24,545 nucleotides of DNA from UBA2029 sp037447125 (lineage in GTDB: Bacteria; Chloroflexota; Anaerolineae; Aggregatilineales; Aggregatilineaceae), in contig JBBIHG010000053.1 of the NCBI GenBank assembly GCA_037447125.1, positions 1 to 24,545 of the forward strand, read 5' to 3'. The notes under the pieces are model-generated. The model made no database searches, was not told the origin of the DNA, and was given only the letters and a program-made list of their open reading frames with translations. The position numbers and the translations under genes are program-made. This document shows positions 1 to 7,068 of this stretch, piece by piece; positions within the stretch are counted from its first letter, which is position 1, and every line of letters starts with the position of its first letter.

Positions 1-98
1 CGGCCAGCATCGCCTCCATGATCCTCACCACCGAAGCCCTCATCACCGACATCCCGGAGGAGAAGCAGCCCGCTGCGCCTCCAATGCCGGAGTACTAG
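1..98 (+). CDS. groEL: Chaperonin GroEL, C-terminal end (partial)
   Basis: Only the last 31 codons and the stop (TAG 96-98) are inside the window, read in the frame that starts at base 3. The peptide ASIASMILTTEALITDIPEE matches the conserved C-terminal segment of GroEL (the S-M-I/L-L-T-T-E-A-L-I/V-T-D-I-P-E block at the end of the equatorial domain). GroEL is the ATP-driven folding chamber subunit in the cytoplasm. The tail after this block is short and Pro-rich (ending PPMPEY) and has no Gly-Gly-Met repeat, which is the usual ending in many bacteria. A strong terminator follows directly, so this is the end of its transcription unit. Identification rests on a short piece but the motif is distinctive. 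Confidence 0.85.
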   Translation, partial: ASIASMILTTEALITDIPEEKQPAAPPMPEY

Positions 99-126
99 AC
101 CGCATACGCAGAGCGCCTATCAAGCG

Positions 127-165
127 GCAGGCGGCTCCCCTGACAAGGGAGCCGCCTGCTGTTTT
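127..165 (+). terminator. Rho-independent terminator after groEL
   Basis: A perfect 13-bp stem (127-139 pairs with 147-159), 7-base loop, followed by TGTTTT. It sits 28 bases after the groEL stop and fits a factor-independent terminator. Confidence 0.92.
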
Positions 166-189
166 GTAGCGATTTCAAGGCTGCCCGTG

Positions 190-195
190 TATAGT
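190..195 (+). promoter_or_regulatory. Candidate -10 element for the kinase gene
   Basis: TATAGT at 190-195 lies 7 bases before the ATG at 203, so a transcript would begin at about that ATG (leaderless). The only -35-like hexamer I see, TTGTAG at 164-169, is 20 bases away, which is too far for a standard promoter. A longer reading would use the ATG at 284 with a normal leader. Confidence 0.4.
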
Positions 196-202
196 CCCTA
201 CA

Positions 203-1639
203 ATGAGCGCGGCGCCACCTGCGGGCGGCAGCAAGCACGGTTGGGCCAGCAGCGAAGTCGTCGCGCCAGTTCAGCGTGGGATTATGGAAGCATTTTCGGT
301 TGGCGCGACAGTTGGCGGCTACGCGATCCGCGACGAGATTGGGCGGGGCGGCATGGCCACGGTCTACCGCGCCCACCAACTCTCGATGGATCGCGATGTC
401 GCGCTCAAAGTGCTGCCGTCGCAGTTCCTCAACCAGCCCACCTCACTAGACCGCTTCAAGCAGGAAGCGAGCATCGTCGCCCGCCTGGAGCATCGCGCCA
501 TCGTCCCCGTGCACGATTATGGCGAATTCGAGGGCGTTCCCTATCTGGTGATGCGCTACATGGATGGCGGCTCAGTGGACGATCTGCTGGCCGTGGGGCC
601 GGTCTCGCCGGAGCGCACCCTCCAGATCGTGCTGCAGATCGCGCCGGCGCTCGACTACGCCCACCGCCAGGGAGTGCTGCACCGCGACCTCAAGCCGAGC
701 AACATCCTGCTCGACGCCAACGGCGACGCCTATTTGACGGACTTCGGCATTGCGCGCATCCTGGGCCAGAACGCCAAACCGCTGACGACCAGCGGCGTGG
801 TGGGCACGCCGTCGTATATGTCGCCTGAGCAGGCGCAGGGGCACGATCTCGATGGGCGATCCGACGTCTACGCCCTGGGAGTCGTGCTGTTTGAGATGCT
901 GACTGGCGTCAGGCCGTTCGAAGGCGATACCCCCTACACCGTAGCCGTCAAGCATGTCACTGAACGCCCGCCGTCGCCCTGCGCCATCAACCCTGGTCTG
1001 TCGCGCGCGGTGGAGAACGTGCTGCTCAGGGCGCTTGAGAAGAAGCGTGAGAACCGCTATGGGACGGCTGTCGCTCTGGCCGGCGCGCTGAAGCACGCAA
1101 TCGAGGGGGCGCAGGCTGGCGCTGTGGTGCCAGCCATGATCGCGACTGAGCCTTCACTCACTGAGCGGTTGAAGGCTGGCGCTGCCCGGCGCCGGATTGA
1201 CACCGGGCGGGTCCTTCTACGCCGTCCAGAAAGCGGCCAGCCACACGCTGAGCCACACCGATCGCCGCCTACGCCCCCGTCTTCGTATGGCATGCCCCGC
1301 GTTGTCTCGCGGCGGCGGCGCAAGTCGGCCGGCTATGCAACGTGGCTGGCTGTGGCTATTCTCCTGACGCTGGTCACACTCGCGGTGACGACGGGCGGCG
1401 TGTACTACCTGATCAACAACTCGCCAGCGCCGCGGCAGATTACGCCCGACTACGCAGCGACTGGCGTGTTCAAGCTGACGGCCACTAAAGAAGCGCTCAC
1501 CCAGCCGACTCTGGGCGCGAGCGACCAGAACGGCGAGGCCGCTACCATGCCGACTCCTCTGCCAACCAACACCCCTCGCGCGCCCGTGGAGACTGCGGGC
1601 GAAGGCTCCTCACACAGCAGCGGGGCCTTCCCAGAGTGA
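203..1639 (+). CDS. Membrane Ser/Thr protein kinase (PknB/Hanks type, no PASTA repeats)
   Basis: This is a eukaryotic-like Ser/Thr kinase anchored in the membrane with its catalytic domain in the cytoplasm. Visible, numbered from the ATG at 203: glycine loop GRGGMATV (47-54), ATP-anchoring Lys69 in VALKVL, catalytic loop HRDLKPSN (160-167), DFG (180-182), activation segment TSGVVGTPSYMSPEQ (196-210). A basic stretch RRRR near 370 precedes one transmembrane helix at about 380-404. The outer tail is only about 75 residues, rich in Thr and Pro, with no PASTA or other sensor domain. The start is uncertain: ATG 203 adds 27 residues ahead of the fold, while ATG 284 (MEAFSVG) starts close to the kinase domain and has only a poor GTGGG sequence in front. 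The substrate cannot be told; groEL upstream is in a separate unit. Confidence 0.9.
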   Translation: MSAAPPAGGSKHGWASSEVVAPVQRGIMEAFSVGATVGGYAIRDEIGRGGMATVYRAHQLSMDRDVALKVLPSQFLNQPTSLDRFKQEASIVARLEHRAIVPVHDYGEFEGVPYLVMRYMDGGSVDDLLAVGPVSPERTLQIVLQIAPALDYAHRQGVLHRDLKPSNILLDANGDAYLTDFGIARILGQNAKPLTTSGVVGTPSYMSPEQAQGHDLDGRSDVYALGVVLFEMLTGVRPFEGDTPYTVAVKHVTERPPSPCAINPGLSRAVENVLLRALEKKRENRYGTAVALAGALKHAIEGAQAGAVVPAMIATEPSLTERLKAGAARRRIDTGRVLLRRPESGQPHAEPHRSPPTPPSSYGMPRVVSRRRRKSAGYATWLAVAILLTLVTLAVTTGGVYYLINNSPAPRQITPDYAATGVFKLTATKEALTQPTLGASDQNGEAATMPTPLPTNTPRAPVETAGEGSSHSSGAFPE

Positions 1640-1652
1640 GTCCCCGCTGTTT
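1618..1652 (+). terminator. Possible terminator hairpin overlapping the kinase stop codon
   Basis: CAGCGGGG (1618-1625) pairs with CCCCGCTG (1642-1649), with a 16-base loop, followed by TTT. The loop holds the end of the kinase gene including its TGA (1637-1639). The loop is large and the U-run short, so efficiency is doubtful. It is the only hairpin between the kinase and the convergent tal-pgi gene. Confidence 0.4.
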
Positions 1653-1677
1653 GGATTGGCTGGCGACAGTGCAGCGC

Positions 1678-4572
1678 CTACCAGCCGCGCTTCTTGGCCG
1701 CGGCGATCTTGATAGCCCCCAGAAACCGCTCCAGGCCCTGTGAAACACTGCCTTCGGGCAGGTGGAAGCGCACGACCCGCCGCTGCTTGGTTTGTAGGGC
1801 TTGCAGGTCGCCCTGCGCCTGCGCTCGCTTGAGCAGCATGAAGTCGTATGGCTCGCCGGGGATGGGGATCTTCTCGTAGTTCTCCACCGTGATCTGGATG
1901 AACACCCCGTTGTTGGGGCCGCCCTTATGCAATTGGCCGGTCGAATGGAGGAAGCGCGGCCCGTAGCCGAGGGTCACGGCGCGCATGGTCGCGTGGCGCA
2001 GCTCCTGGCGGATTGCCTCCAGTAGCCTGTTGTGGCGCTGCGTGGGCGCCAGGTAGGCCATCAAGGCGATGTAGTCCCCAGAGTGGGCCAGGCTCATGTG
2101 CGCCAGCAGCATATTCACCAAGTCGCCGTAGTCGAAGCCGCGTTGCTGGACAATGCGGCGCAGCATATCGGCGGTCTTGCCATCCGCGTAGAGCTTCAGC
2201 CCATTTTCCTCAAGCACCGGCGCTTGATCGGGCAGGTCGCCGTGCCTGGCGATGTGCTCCAGCAGCCGCCGGGTGTTGGTTTTGCTCTCCTGCACGTTGG
2301 GCTGGTCAAAGGGGTTGATCTGCAGCAGATGACCGGCTACTGCTGTGGCGAACTCCCAGCGGAAGAACTCGCCGCCCAGCTCATAGGCATCAGCCAGGCG
2401 CAGGGTCATCACCGGGTGTCCTGCGGTCAGGAGGTCACGAACCATCGTATCCATGTGCCCTGGCTCGTCGTCCAGGCGCAGGTAGACGAAGAAACGATCG
2501 TCGTCGAAATCGCGGGGATCGTCCGGCACGACGTTGGCTACCGGCACAATGCCTTTGCCCTCTTTGCCAGTGCTCTCGGCGATGAGCTGTTCGGCCCACA
2601 GGCCGAAGTTGCTGATGGTGGGTGAGGTGACGAAACAGACCTTGTCGCGCCCGCGCTGGGCAAGACGGCCCATCGCTGCGCCCAGCCAGGCACCAGGATT
2701 GCTAGCTGTCGGCACATTGCGCCCGCAGGCGGCAGCCATGTTGCGCGCGCTGCTCAGCAGCCGGTCCAGATCGAGGCCCATGATCGCGGCAGGGACCAGC
2801 CCAAAGCAGCTGAGCGCGCTGTAGCGGCCCCCGATGTCCGTCAGGTTCAGGAACAGGTACTTGAACTTCTTGTCGTGGGCGATCTTCTCCAGGGCCGAGC
2901 CAGGGTCGGTGATGGCACAGAACTGCGCTCCGGCTTCTTCCCCGTGCCTGGCCGCGACCAGACTGTGGAAGTACTTGTAGAGCGACATCGTCTCGACTGT
3001 GTCGCCGGACTTGGTGGAGACGATGAACAATGTCCTGTCCAGGTCTATGCTGTCGGTGGCCAGTGCGATCGCCTGCGGGTCGGTCGTGTCGAGGACGATC
3101 AGGTCAGGAAAGCCAGCCTGCACACCGAAGGTCTGGCGCATAACGTCTGCGGCCAGACTGCTGCCGCCCATGCCTAGCAGCACGGCATGGCTGTACCCGG
3201 CAGCGCGCACAGCCTCGCGCAGCGCGTGCAGCAGCGCGAAGAACTCCTCTTCAGCGTGGACCACGTCAAGCCAGCCAAGCCAGGGCCTGATCGCCTGCTG
3301 GAGGGCTGGCTCCTCTTTCCATACCGCCGGGTCCTTATCCCAGATGCGCTGCGCGATCTTCTGCCTGTCGAGCTGATTGATCACTTCACGCAGGTCGCTT
3401 TCATAGGCGTCGCAGCATAGGCTCTGGCGCCGCATGACACCGGCCAGCAGCACCTGCTTCTTGCCCTCAACCGCTTCCAGGAGCCGGCGGAAGTCGTTGG
3501 CAAACGATTCGACGCCATCGCCCTGAAGCTGCTGCACGACCTTGTCCATGCTCACGCCAACCTCGGCAAGCTGGGTCATCACAGCGCGCGCCTCATCCAC
3601 GCCCTGCTCAAGTGTGGGGGCCACTACGCCGTGATCGCGGAAGGCCTCGATGGTCTGCGGTGGCAGGGTGTTCACCGTGTGCGGGCCGATCAGCGTGTCC
3701 ACGTAGTACGTGTCTGGAAAGGCGGGATTCTTGGTGCTCGTGCTGGCCCATAGCGGCCGCTGGACGCGCGCACCCTTCGCGCTCAGGCGGGCAAAGCGCT
3801 CGTTCTCGAAGATCTCTTTGAAGCGCACGTAGGCCAGCCTGGCGTTGGCGATGGCCGCCTTGCCGAGCAACTGCCGGTTGACCTGGGCGCTCTCGAAGCC
3901 GCCGCGCATCCGTCCCGTGCGGATATTGCTCTCCAGGATGTTGTCCACGACGCTGTCAATGCGGCTGACGAAGAAGCTGGCCACCGAGGCCACGCGCGAG
4001 ATATCCTCTCCAGCTTCCAGACGGCGCTCCAGGCCGCGCACGTAGCGCTCGGCCACCTCGCTGTAGTTGTCTACGGAGAAGAGCAGCGTCACGTTCACAT
4101 TGATCCCGGCGGCAATGGCCTCTTCAATGGCTGGCAGACCCTGGTGCGTACCAGGGATCTTGATCATCACATTGGGCCGATTCACCAGGGCGAAGAGACG
4201 CCTGGCATCGTGAAGCGTCTGTTCGGTGTCGTAGGCCAGCAGCGGCGAGACTTCCAGGCTGACATAGCCATCCTCGCCACCCGTGCGCTCGTAAACGGGG
4301 TGCAGCACGTCGGCGGCGGCCCGAATGTCAGCGATGGCCAGTTCCTCGTAGATGTCAACGACTTCCCGATCGAGCAGCCCGGCGATGGCCGCGTCGTATT
4401 CCTCGCTGTCGGCGATCGCTTTGGCAAAAATGGTCGGATTGGAGGTCATGCCCACGATGCCCCCTGCGACCAGAGACTCAAGCTCGCCCGACTCGATCAG
4501 GCTGCGCTTGATGAAGTCCATCCAGATGCTTTGTCCTAGCTGCTGGACCGCGATCAACGGGTTGGCAGACAT
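1678..4572 (-). CDS. tal-pgi: Bifunctional transaldolase / glucose-6-phosphate isomerase
   Basis: A 964-residue fusion of two carbohydrate enzymes. Residues about 1-375 are transaldolase (sedoheptulose-7-P + glyceraldehyde-3-P to erythrose-4-P + fructose-6-P). They show GMTSNPTIF (41-49), the VSLEVSP block (104-110), the Schiff-base Lys138 in MIKIPGTHQG and SFFVSRIDSVVD (199-210). Residues about 380-964 are a SIS-fold glucose-6-phosphate isomerase, with GMGGSSLA (467-474) and the sugar-phosphate loop STKSGDTVETMS (519-530). This fusion architecture is known in several bacterial phyla. The frame stays open 24 codons further upstream, but ATG 4572 is chosen because GAGGAG lies 6 bases before it. 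rpiB is 78 bases upstream on the same strand, so the two probably share the promoter in front of rpiB and jointly move carbon between pentose and hexose phosphates. Confidence 0.95.
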   Translation of the reverse strand: MSANPLIAVQQLGQSIWMDFIKRSLIESGELESLVAGGIVGMTSNPTIFAKAIADSEEYDAAIAGLLDREVVDIYEELAIADIRAAADVLHPVYERTGGEDGYVSLEVSPLLAYDTEQTLHDARRLFALVNRPNVMIKIPGTHQGLPAIEEAIAAGINVNVTLLFSVDNYSEVAERYVRGLERRLEAGEDISRVASVASFFVSRIDSVVDNILESNIRTGRMRGGFESAQVNRQLLGKAAIANARLAYVRFKEIFENERFARLSAKGARVQRPLWASTSTKNPAFPDTYYVDTLIGPHTVNTLPPQTIEAFRDHGVVAPTLEQGVDEARAVMTQLAEVGVSMDKVVQQLQGDGVESFANDFRRLLEAVEGKKQVLLAGVMRRQSLCCDAYESDLREVINQLDRQKIAQRIWDKDPAVWKEEPALQQAIRPWLGWLDVVHAEEEFFALLHALREAVRAAGYSHAVLLGMGGSSLAADVMRQTFGVQAGFPDLIVLDTTDPQAIALATDSIDLDRTLFIVSTKSGDTVETMSLYKYFHSLVAARHGEEAGAQFCAITDPGSALEKIAHDKKFKYLFLNLTDIGGRYSALSCFGLVPAAIMGLDLDRLLSSARNMAAACGRNVPTASNPGAWLGAAMGRLAQRGRDKVCFVTSPTISNFGLWAEQLIAESTGKEGKGIVPVANVVPDDPRDFDDDRFFVYLRLDDEPGHMDTMVRDLLTAGHPVMTLRLADAYELGGEFFRWEFATAVAGHLLQINPFDQPNVQESKTNTRRLLEHIARHGDLPDQAPVLEENGLKLYADGKTADMLRRIVQQRGFDYGDLVNMLLAHMSLAHSGDYIALMAYLAPTQRHNRLLEAIRQELRHATMRAVTLGYGPRFLHSTGQLHKGGPNNGVFIQITVENYEKIPIPGEPYDFMLLKRAQAQGDLQALQTKQRRVVRFHLPEGSVSQGLERFLGAIKIAAAKKRGW

Positions 4573-4578
4573 ATGGAA

Positions 4579-4584
4579 CTCCTC
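4579..4584 (-). promoter_or_regulatory. Ribosome binding site fixing the tal-pgi start
   Basis: GAGGAG on the minus strand, 6 bases before ATG 4572. It favours this start over the upstream in-frame ATG at 4644. Confidence 0.8.
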
Positions 4585-4650
4585 ATCAGTCAGACTGCCT
4601 GGAGACAATTCCCTGGCGCGGCAGCCGCCAGCGGGTGCTGACACGCCGGC

Positions 4651-5112
4651 CTATGGGCACCGCAACTCGTCTTCCAGCGCGCGAACCTTATCGTGGCGGC
4701 GCACGTAGCGCAGCACCTCGTCCTGGAAGCGCGCGCTCAGAAAGGCGGTGACCAGTTCCTCGGCCAGCGCCGGGCCGATCACACGGCTGCCCAGACACAG
4801 CACGTTCATATTGTCGTGCTCAACGCCCTGGCGCGCCGAATAAGTATCGTGGCACAGGCAGGCATAGATGCCAGGAATCTTGTTGGCGGCGATGCTCGCC
4901 CCCACGCCGCTGCCGCAAATGACAATTCCCCTTTCGGCAGAGCCTTCGACGATGTGCCTGGCAACCGCCACTGCGTAGTCGGAGTAGTCCCTCGGCTCAT
5001 CGGCAGTGTCGGTCCCCACGTCGAGGACTTCGTATCCCTGCCGGGCAAGGTAGCCCGCCAGCGTCTCTTTGAGCGGGAAACCAGCATGGTCCGCTCCCAA
5101 GGCTATTCTCAT
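4651..5112 (-). CDS. rpiB: Ribose-5-phosphate isomerase B
   Basis: Interconverts ribose-5-phosphate and ribulose-5-phosphate in the cytoplasm (RpiB/LacAB family). The 153 residues match the family length. Visible signatures: the N-terminal GADHAGFPLKE (residues 6-16), the strand YEVLDVGT, the catalytic-region GIVICGSGVGASIAANK and the conserved HDNMNVLCLGSR. Family members carry the active-site cysteine in the ICGSG loop, present here. GAAGGA is 6 bases before the ATG. It leads the two-gene unit rpiB - tal-pgi, with a TATAAT promoter upstream. Together they form part of the non-oxidative pentose phosphate pathway. Some RpiB proteins act on allose-6-phosphate or on galactose-6-phosphate as LacA/B, but the context favours ribose-5-phosphate. 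Confidence 0.94.
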   Translation of the reverse strand: MRIALGADHAGFPLKETLAGYLARQGYEVLDVGTDTADEPRDYSDYAVAVARHIVEGSAERGIVICGSGVGASIAANKIPGIYACLCHDTYSARQGVEHDNMNVLCLGSRVIGPALAEELVTAFLSARFQDEVLRYVRRHDKVRALEDELRCP

Positions 5113-5152
5113 GACCCGTCCTTCTTGTCACGCTCTGGCGCACGACGGCCCG

Positions 5153-5180
5153 ATTATAGCGCGCGGCAGGCGCAAGAAAA
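5153..5180 (-). promoter_or_regulatory. Promoter of rpiB - tal-pgi
   Basis: Perfect -10 TATAAT on the minus strand (5153-5158), with a weak -35 TTTTCT (5175-5180) at 16-base spacing. The start would be near 5146, giving a leader of about 34 bases. The -35 falls in the U-tract of the preceding terminator. Confidence 0.65.
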
Positions 5181-5208
5181 GAGAGCGGCCCTGGATCAAC
5201 AGGGCCGC
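5174..5208 (-). terminator. Rho-independent terminator of the FGE-fold gene
   Basis: Perfect 9-bp GC stem (5200-5208 with 5185-5193 on the minus strand), 6-base loop, then TCTCTTTTCTT. It begins 27 bases after the FGE-fold stop codon. Confidence 0.9.
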
Positions 5209-5235
5209 CACCGGACAGCAACACCCGACCACACC

Positions 5236-6798
5236 TTAGCCGGGTGCCAGGGTCGGCGTGGGGCCGCTGGGAGCCGGCGTGTGGGTAGGCAGCGGCGGCT
5301 GAGTAGGCGCAGCCGGCAGCGTAGGAGCACCGCCGGTGACGCCTGTGCCCGTCGCCGGAGTGCCGCCTGTTCCAGCCGGGGCCACCGGCAACACAGTGGG
5401 CGAGAGATCGGCCACGCAGCGGAAGCCGATCCCCGCCGTTGGGCTGCCGGGCGCATGGCTCATGCGGTGAACCGAACGCAGGAACAGGGGGATGGTGTCC
5501 CAGCTTCCGCCGCGGTGCACCTTCTCCGTGCCGGCAATCGGACCCCTGGGATTCGGCTCGGGCGCGCTGAGCTGCTGCGTGTAGTAGTCTGGCTGATACC
5601 AGTCGTAGACCCACTCCGACACATTGCCAGCCATGTTGAACGCCCCATAAGCGCTGACCCCATTGGGATAGGACGTGACCGGTACCGTGCCCGGCGCTTC
5701 GGTGACAGAGGACATGGCGCGCTGGACGTCAAACTCGAAGCCCCACGGGTAGATACGGTTCTGCGAGCCGCGCGCTGCGCGCTCCCACTCGGTCTCAGTC
5801 GGCAGCCGCCGGTTGAGGGTGTTGCAGTATTCGACTGCGCCCCACCAGGTCACGAAGGGCACCGGGTGCGTGCTATAGAAGCCCGGGTTGCGTACCGAAT
5901 ATGTTGTCCCATCGAACAGGATGTAGCTGTTCTCCTGCTCCTGGGTAGTCTGAACACAGGGTTGGCCCTGGCATTGTGTCTTGTGGCTGTTTGGACCAGC
6001 CCAGTTCAAGAAAGTGACATACTGCTGCGTGGTGACCTCGTACATCTCGATGGCGAAGCTGTCCACCGTAGTCTGGTGCGGCGGCGTGGAGTCCTGTACC
6101 CAGCTCAGGTCCTCACAGACTTTCTCCCACAGACTGCACTCGTCCATCGCCTGGGTGGCTTCTTCCAGGGTGGTGCCCATCATGAACGTGCCGCCAGTCA
6201 CTTCCACCAGCTCGGTCTTTATCGCGTCTAGCTCAGGGGGGATGATCGGCGCCTGGGGCAGGCCGAGAGCCATCGGCTCCACCTGGCCAGGCGGTGTGCC
6301 GAGGGCTGGCGTGTTTTCAGGGATGGCGGCAATCGTGGCGGTGCCGGCATCCGGGCTGGAGCCTTCGGCTGCCAGCGGTGTCTCGGCGTCCAGCGCGGGG
6401 GTGGCGCCAGGCGTGATGCCCTCAGCGACCACCTCCGCGGCTGGCAGCGGCGACGGAGTCGGCTCGGTGGGCACGAATGTGTCATCAGGCGTCTGCCCAC
6501 CCGCAGCGGGCGACGTCTCAGCGAACTCGACCGTGACCACCGGGGCCACCTCTGCGCCGATGGGCGCTTGCGCCGCGGTCGTCTCCGTCTGCTGGGCTAC
6601 TTCGGTATCATTGGGGACGATCAGAACTGAGGGGGTGCTTGTGCTGCCTTCGAGCACCGGGAACGAGACCGCCCCCAGCGCATAAGCGCCGACGCACACG
6701 ACCAGCGCGAAGCCCAGCCCCAGCGTTAGCCCGATCATCAACCACTGCCAGCCGGAATCGCTCGTGCGCCGGCGCAGGCTGCCGTAGTCATCCTTCAT
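5236..6798 (-). CDS. Membrane-anchored FGE/sulfatase-modifying-factor-fold protein, probably non-catalytic
   Basis: 520 residues. A basic N-terminus and one transmembrane helix (about 17-43) place the rest outside the cytoplasm. Then comes a Thr/Pro/Ala-rich low-complexity linker (about 50-190), an FGE-sulfatase fold (about 197-463) and a second Pro/Thr/Gly-rich tail. Fold signatures: EVTGGTFMMG (199-208), EMYEVTTQQYVTFLNW (251-266), RRLPTETEWERAARG (330-344), YPWG, NMAGNVSEWVYDWY (388-401), HRGGSWD (428-434) and GIGFRC (456-461). True formylglycine-generating enzymes have two copper-binding cysteines just after the GGS motif; the equivalent positions here are Thr435 and Leu440. Sulfatase activation is therefore unlikely, and a binding or signalling role is more probable. 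Other cysteines (221, 228, 276, 281, 325, 461) may form disulfides. AAGGAG lies 8 bases before the ATG. The ligand is unknown. Confidence 0.88.
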   Translation of the reverse strand: MKDDYGSLRRRTSDSGWQWLMIGLTLGLGFALVVCVGAYALGAVSFPVLEGSTSTPSVLIVPNDTEVAQQTETTAAQAPIGAEVAPVVTVEFAETSPAAGGQTPDDTFVPTEPTPSPLPAAEVVAEGITPGATPALDAETPLAAEGSSPDAGTATIAAIPENTPALGTPPGQVEPMALGLPQAPIIPPELDAIKTELVEVTGGTFMMGTTLEEATQAMDECSLWEKVCEDLSWVQDSTPPHQTTVDSFAIEMYEVTTQQYVTFLNWAGPNSHKTQCQGQPCVQTTQEQENSYILFDGTTYSVRNPGFYSTHPVPFVTWWGAVEYCNTLNRRLPTETEWERAARGSQNRIYPWGFEFDVQRAMSSVTEAPGTVPVTSYPNGVSAYGAFNMAGNVSEWVYDWYQPDYYTQQLSAPEPNPRGPIAGTEKVHRGGSWDTIPLFLRSVHRMSHAPGSPTAGIGFRCVADLSPTVLPVAPAGTGGTPATGTGVTGGAPTLPAAPTQPPLPTHTPAPSGPTPTLAPG

Positions 6799-6903
6799 CG
6801 CAACGGCTCCTTACTCATCTCGGTCATGGCCAACGCAGCGGTCGGCCTCCGATGTCTCTTTCTGGCAGGAGCGATGTTTGTCCTGGATGGCAATCGCCCT
6901 CAG

Positions 6904-6951
6904 GTCATGAGTCCGGCGTCTTGGGTCGAAAGCCTGGGCCGGTCTCATGAC
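6904..6951 (-). repeat. Long imperfect inverted repeat in the leader of the FGE-fold gene
   Basis: Arms 6904-6917 and 6938-6951 are complementary at 13 of 14 positions (GTCATGAG-t-CCGGC against its partner), separated by 20 bases. No U-run follows on either strand, so it does not look like a terminator. It lies 105 bases before the ATG at 6798, so it could be an operator or a structured 5' leader. The remainder of the 6799-7068 gap shows no gene. Confidence 0.75.
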
Positions 6952-6960
6952 TTAAGACCC

Positions 6961-6983
6961 CCGACTCAGTGCTGCCGACTCAG
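6961..6983. repeat. Tandem 9-bp repeat CCGACTCAG
   Basis: CCGACTCAG occurs at 6961-6969 and again at 6975-6983, a 14-base period, immediately beside the inverted repeat. Paired sites of this sort can bind a regulator, but no binding protein can be named. Confidence 0.6.
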
Positions 6984-7030
6984 CCGCACAGCCCGCAGTA
7001 ATGGCGCGTGGCCGTTTCGCCCCCTCCACT

Positions 7031-7059
7031 ACTATACCGCTCCCGTTGAGGCTCACCAA
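7031..7059 (-). promoter_or_regulatory. Candidate promoter of the FGE-fold gene
   Basis: Minus-strand TTGGTG (7054-7059), 17-base spacer, TATAGT (7031-7036). The start would be near 7024, giving a leader of about 225 bases that contains both repeats above. Confidence 0.5.
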
Positions 7060-7068
7060 ACGCCTGGC

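Noticed and set aside
4613..4631. Six-base GC hairpin (CTGGCG/CGCCAG) between rpiB and tal-pgi
   Set aside because: No U-run, short stem, frequent by chance in GC-rich DNA; not convincing as a terminator or attenuator.
4693..6231. 512-codon open frame on the + strand opposite rpiB and the FGE-fold gene
   Set aside because: Both minus-strand genes have clear family motifs. The + frame gives Arg/Ala/Gly-rich sequence with no recognisable fold, as expected for antisense in high-GC DNA.
203..6798. Kinase plus FGE-fold protein as one signalling system
   Set aside because: They are on opposite strands, separated by rpiB and tal-pgi with their own promoter, so nothing in the sequence links them beyond proximity.
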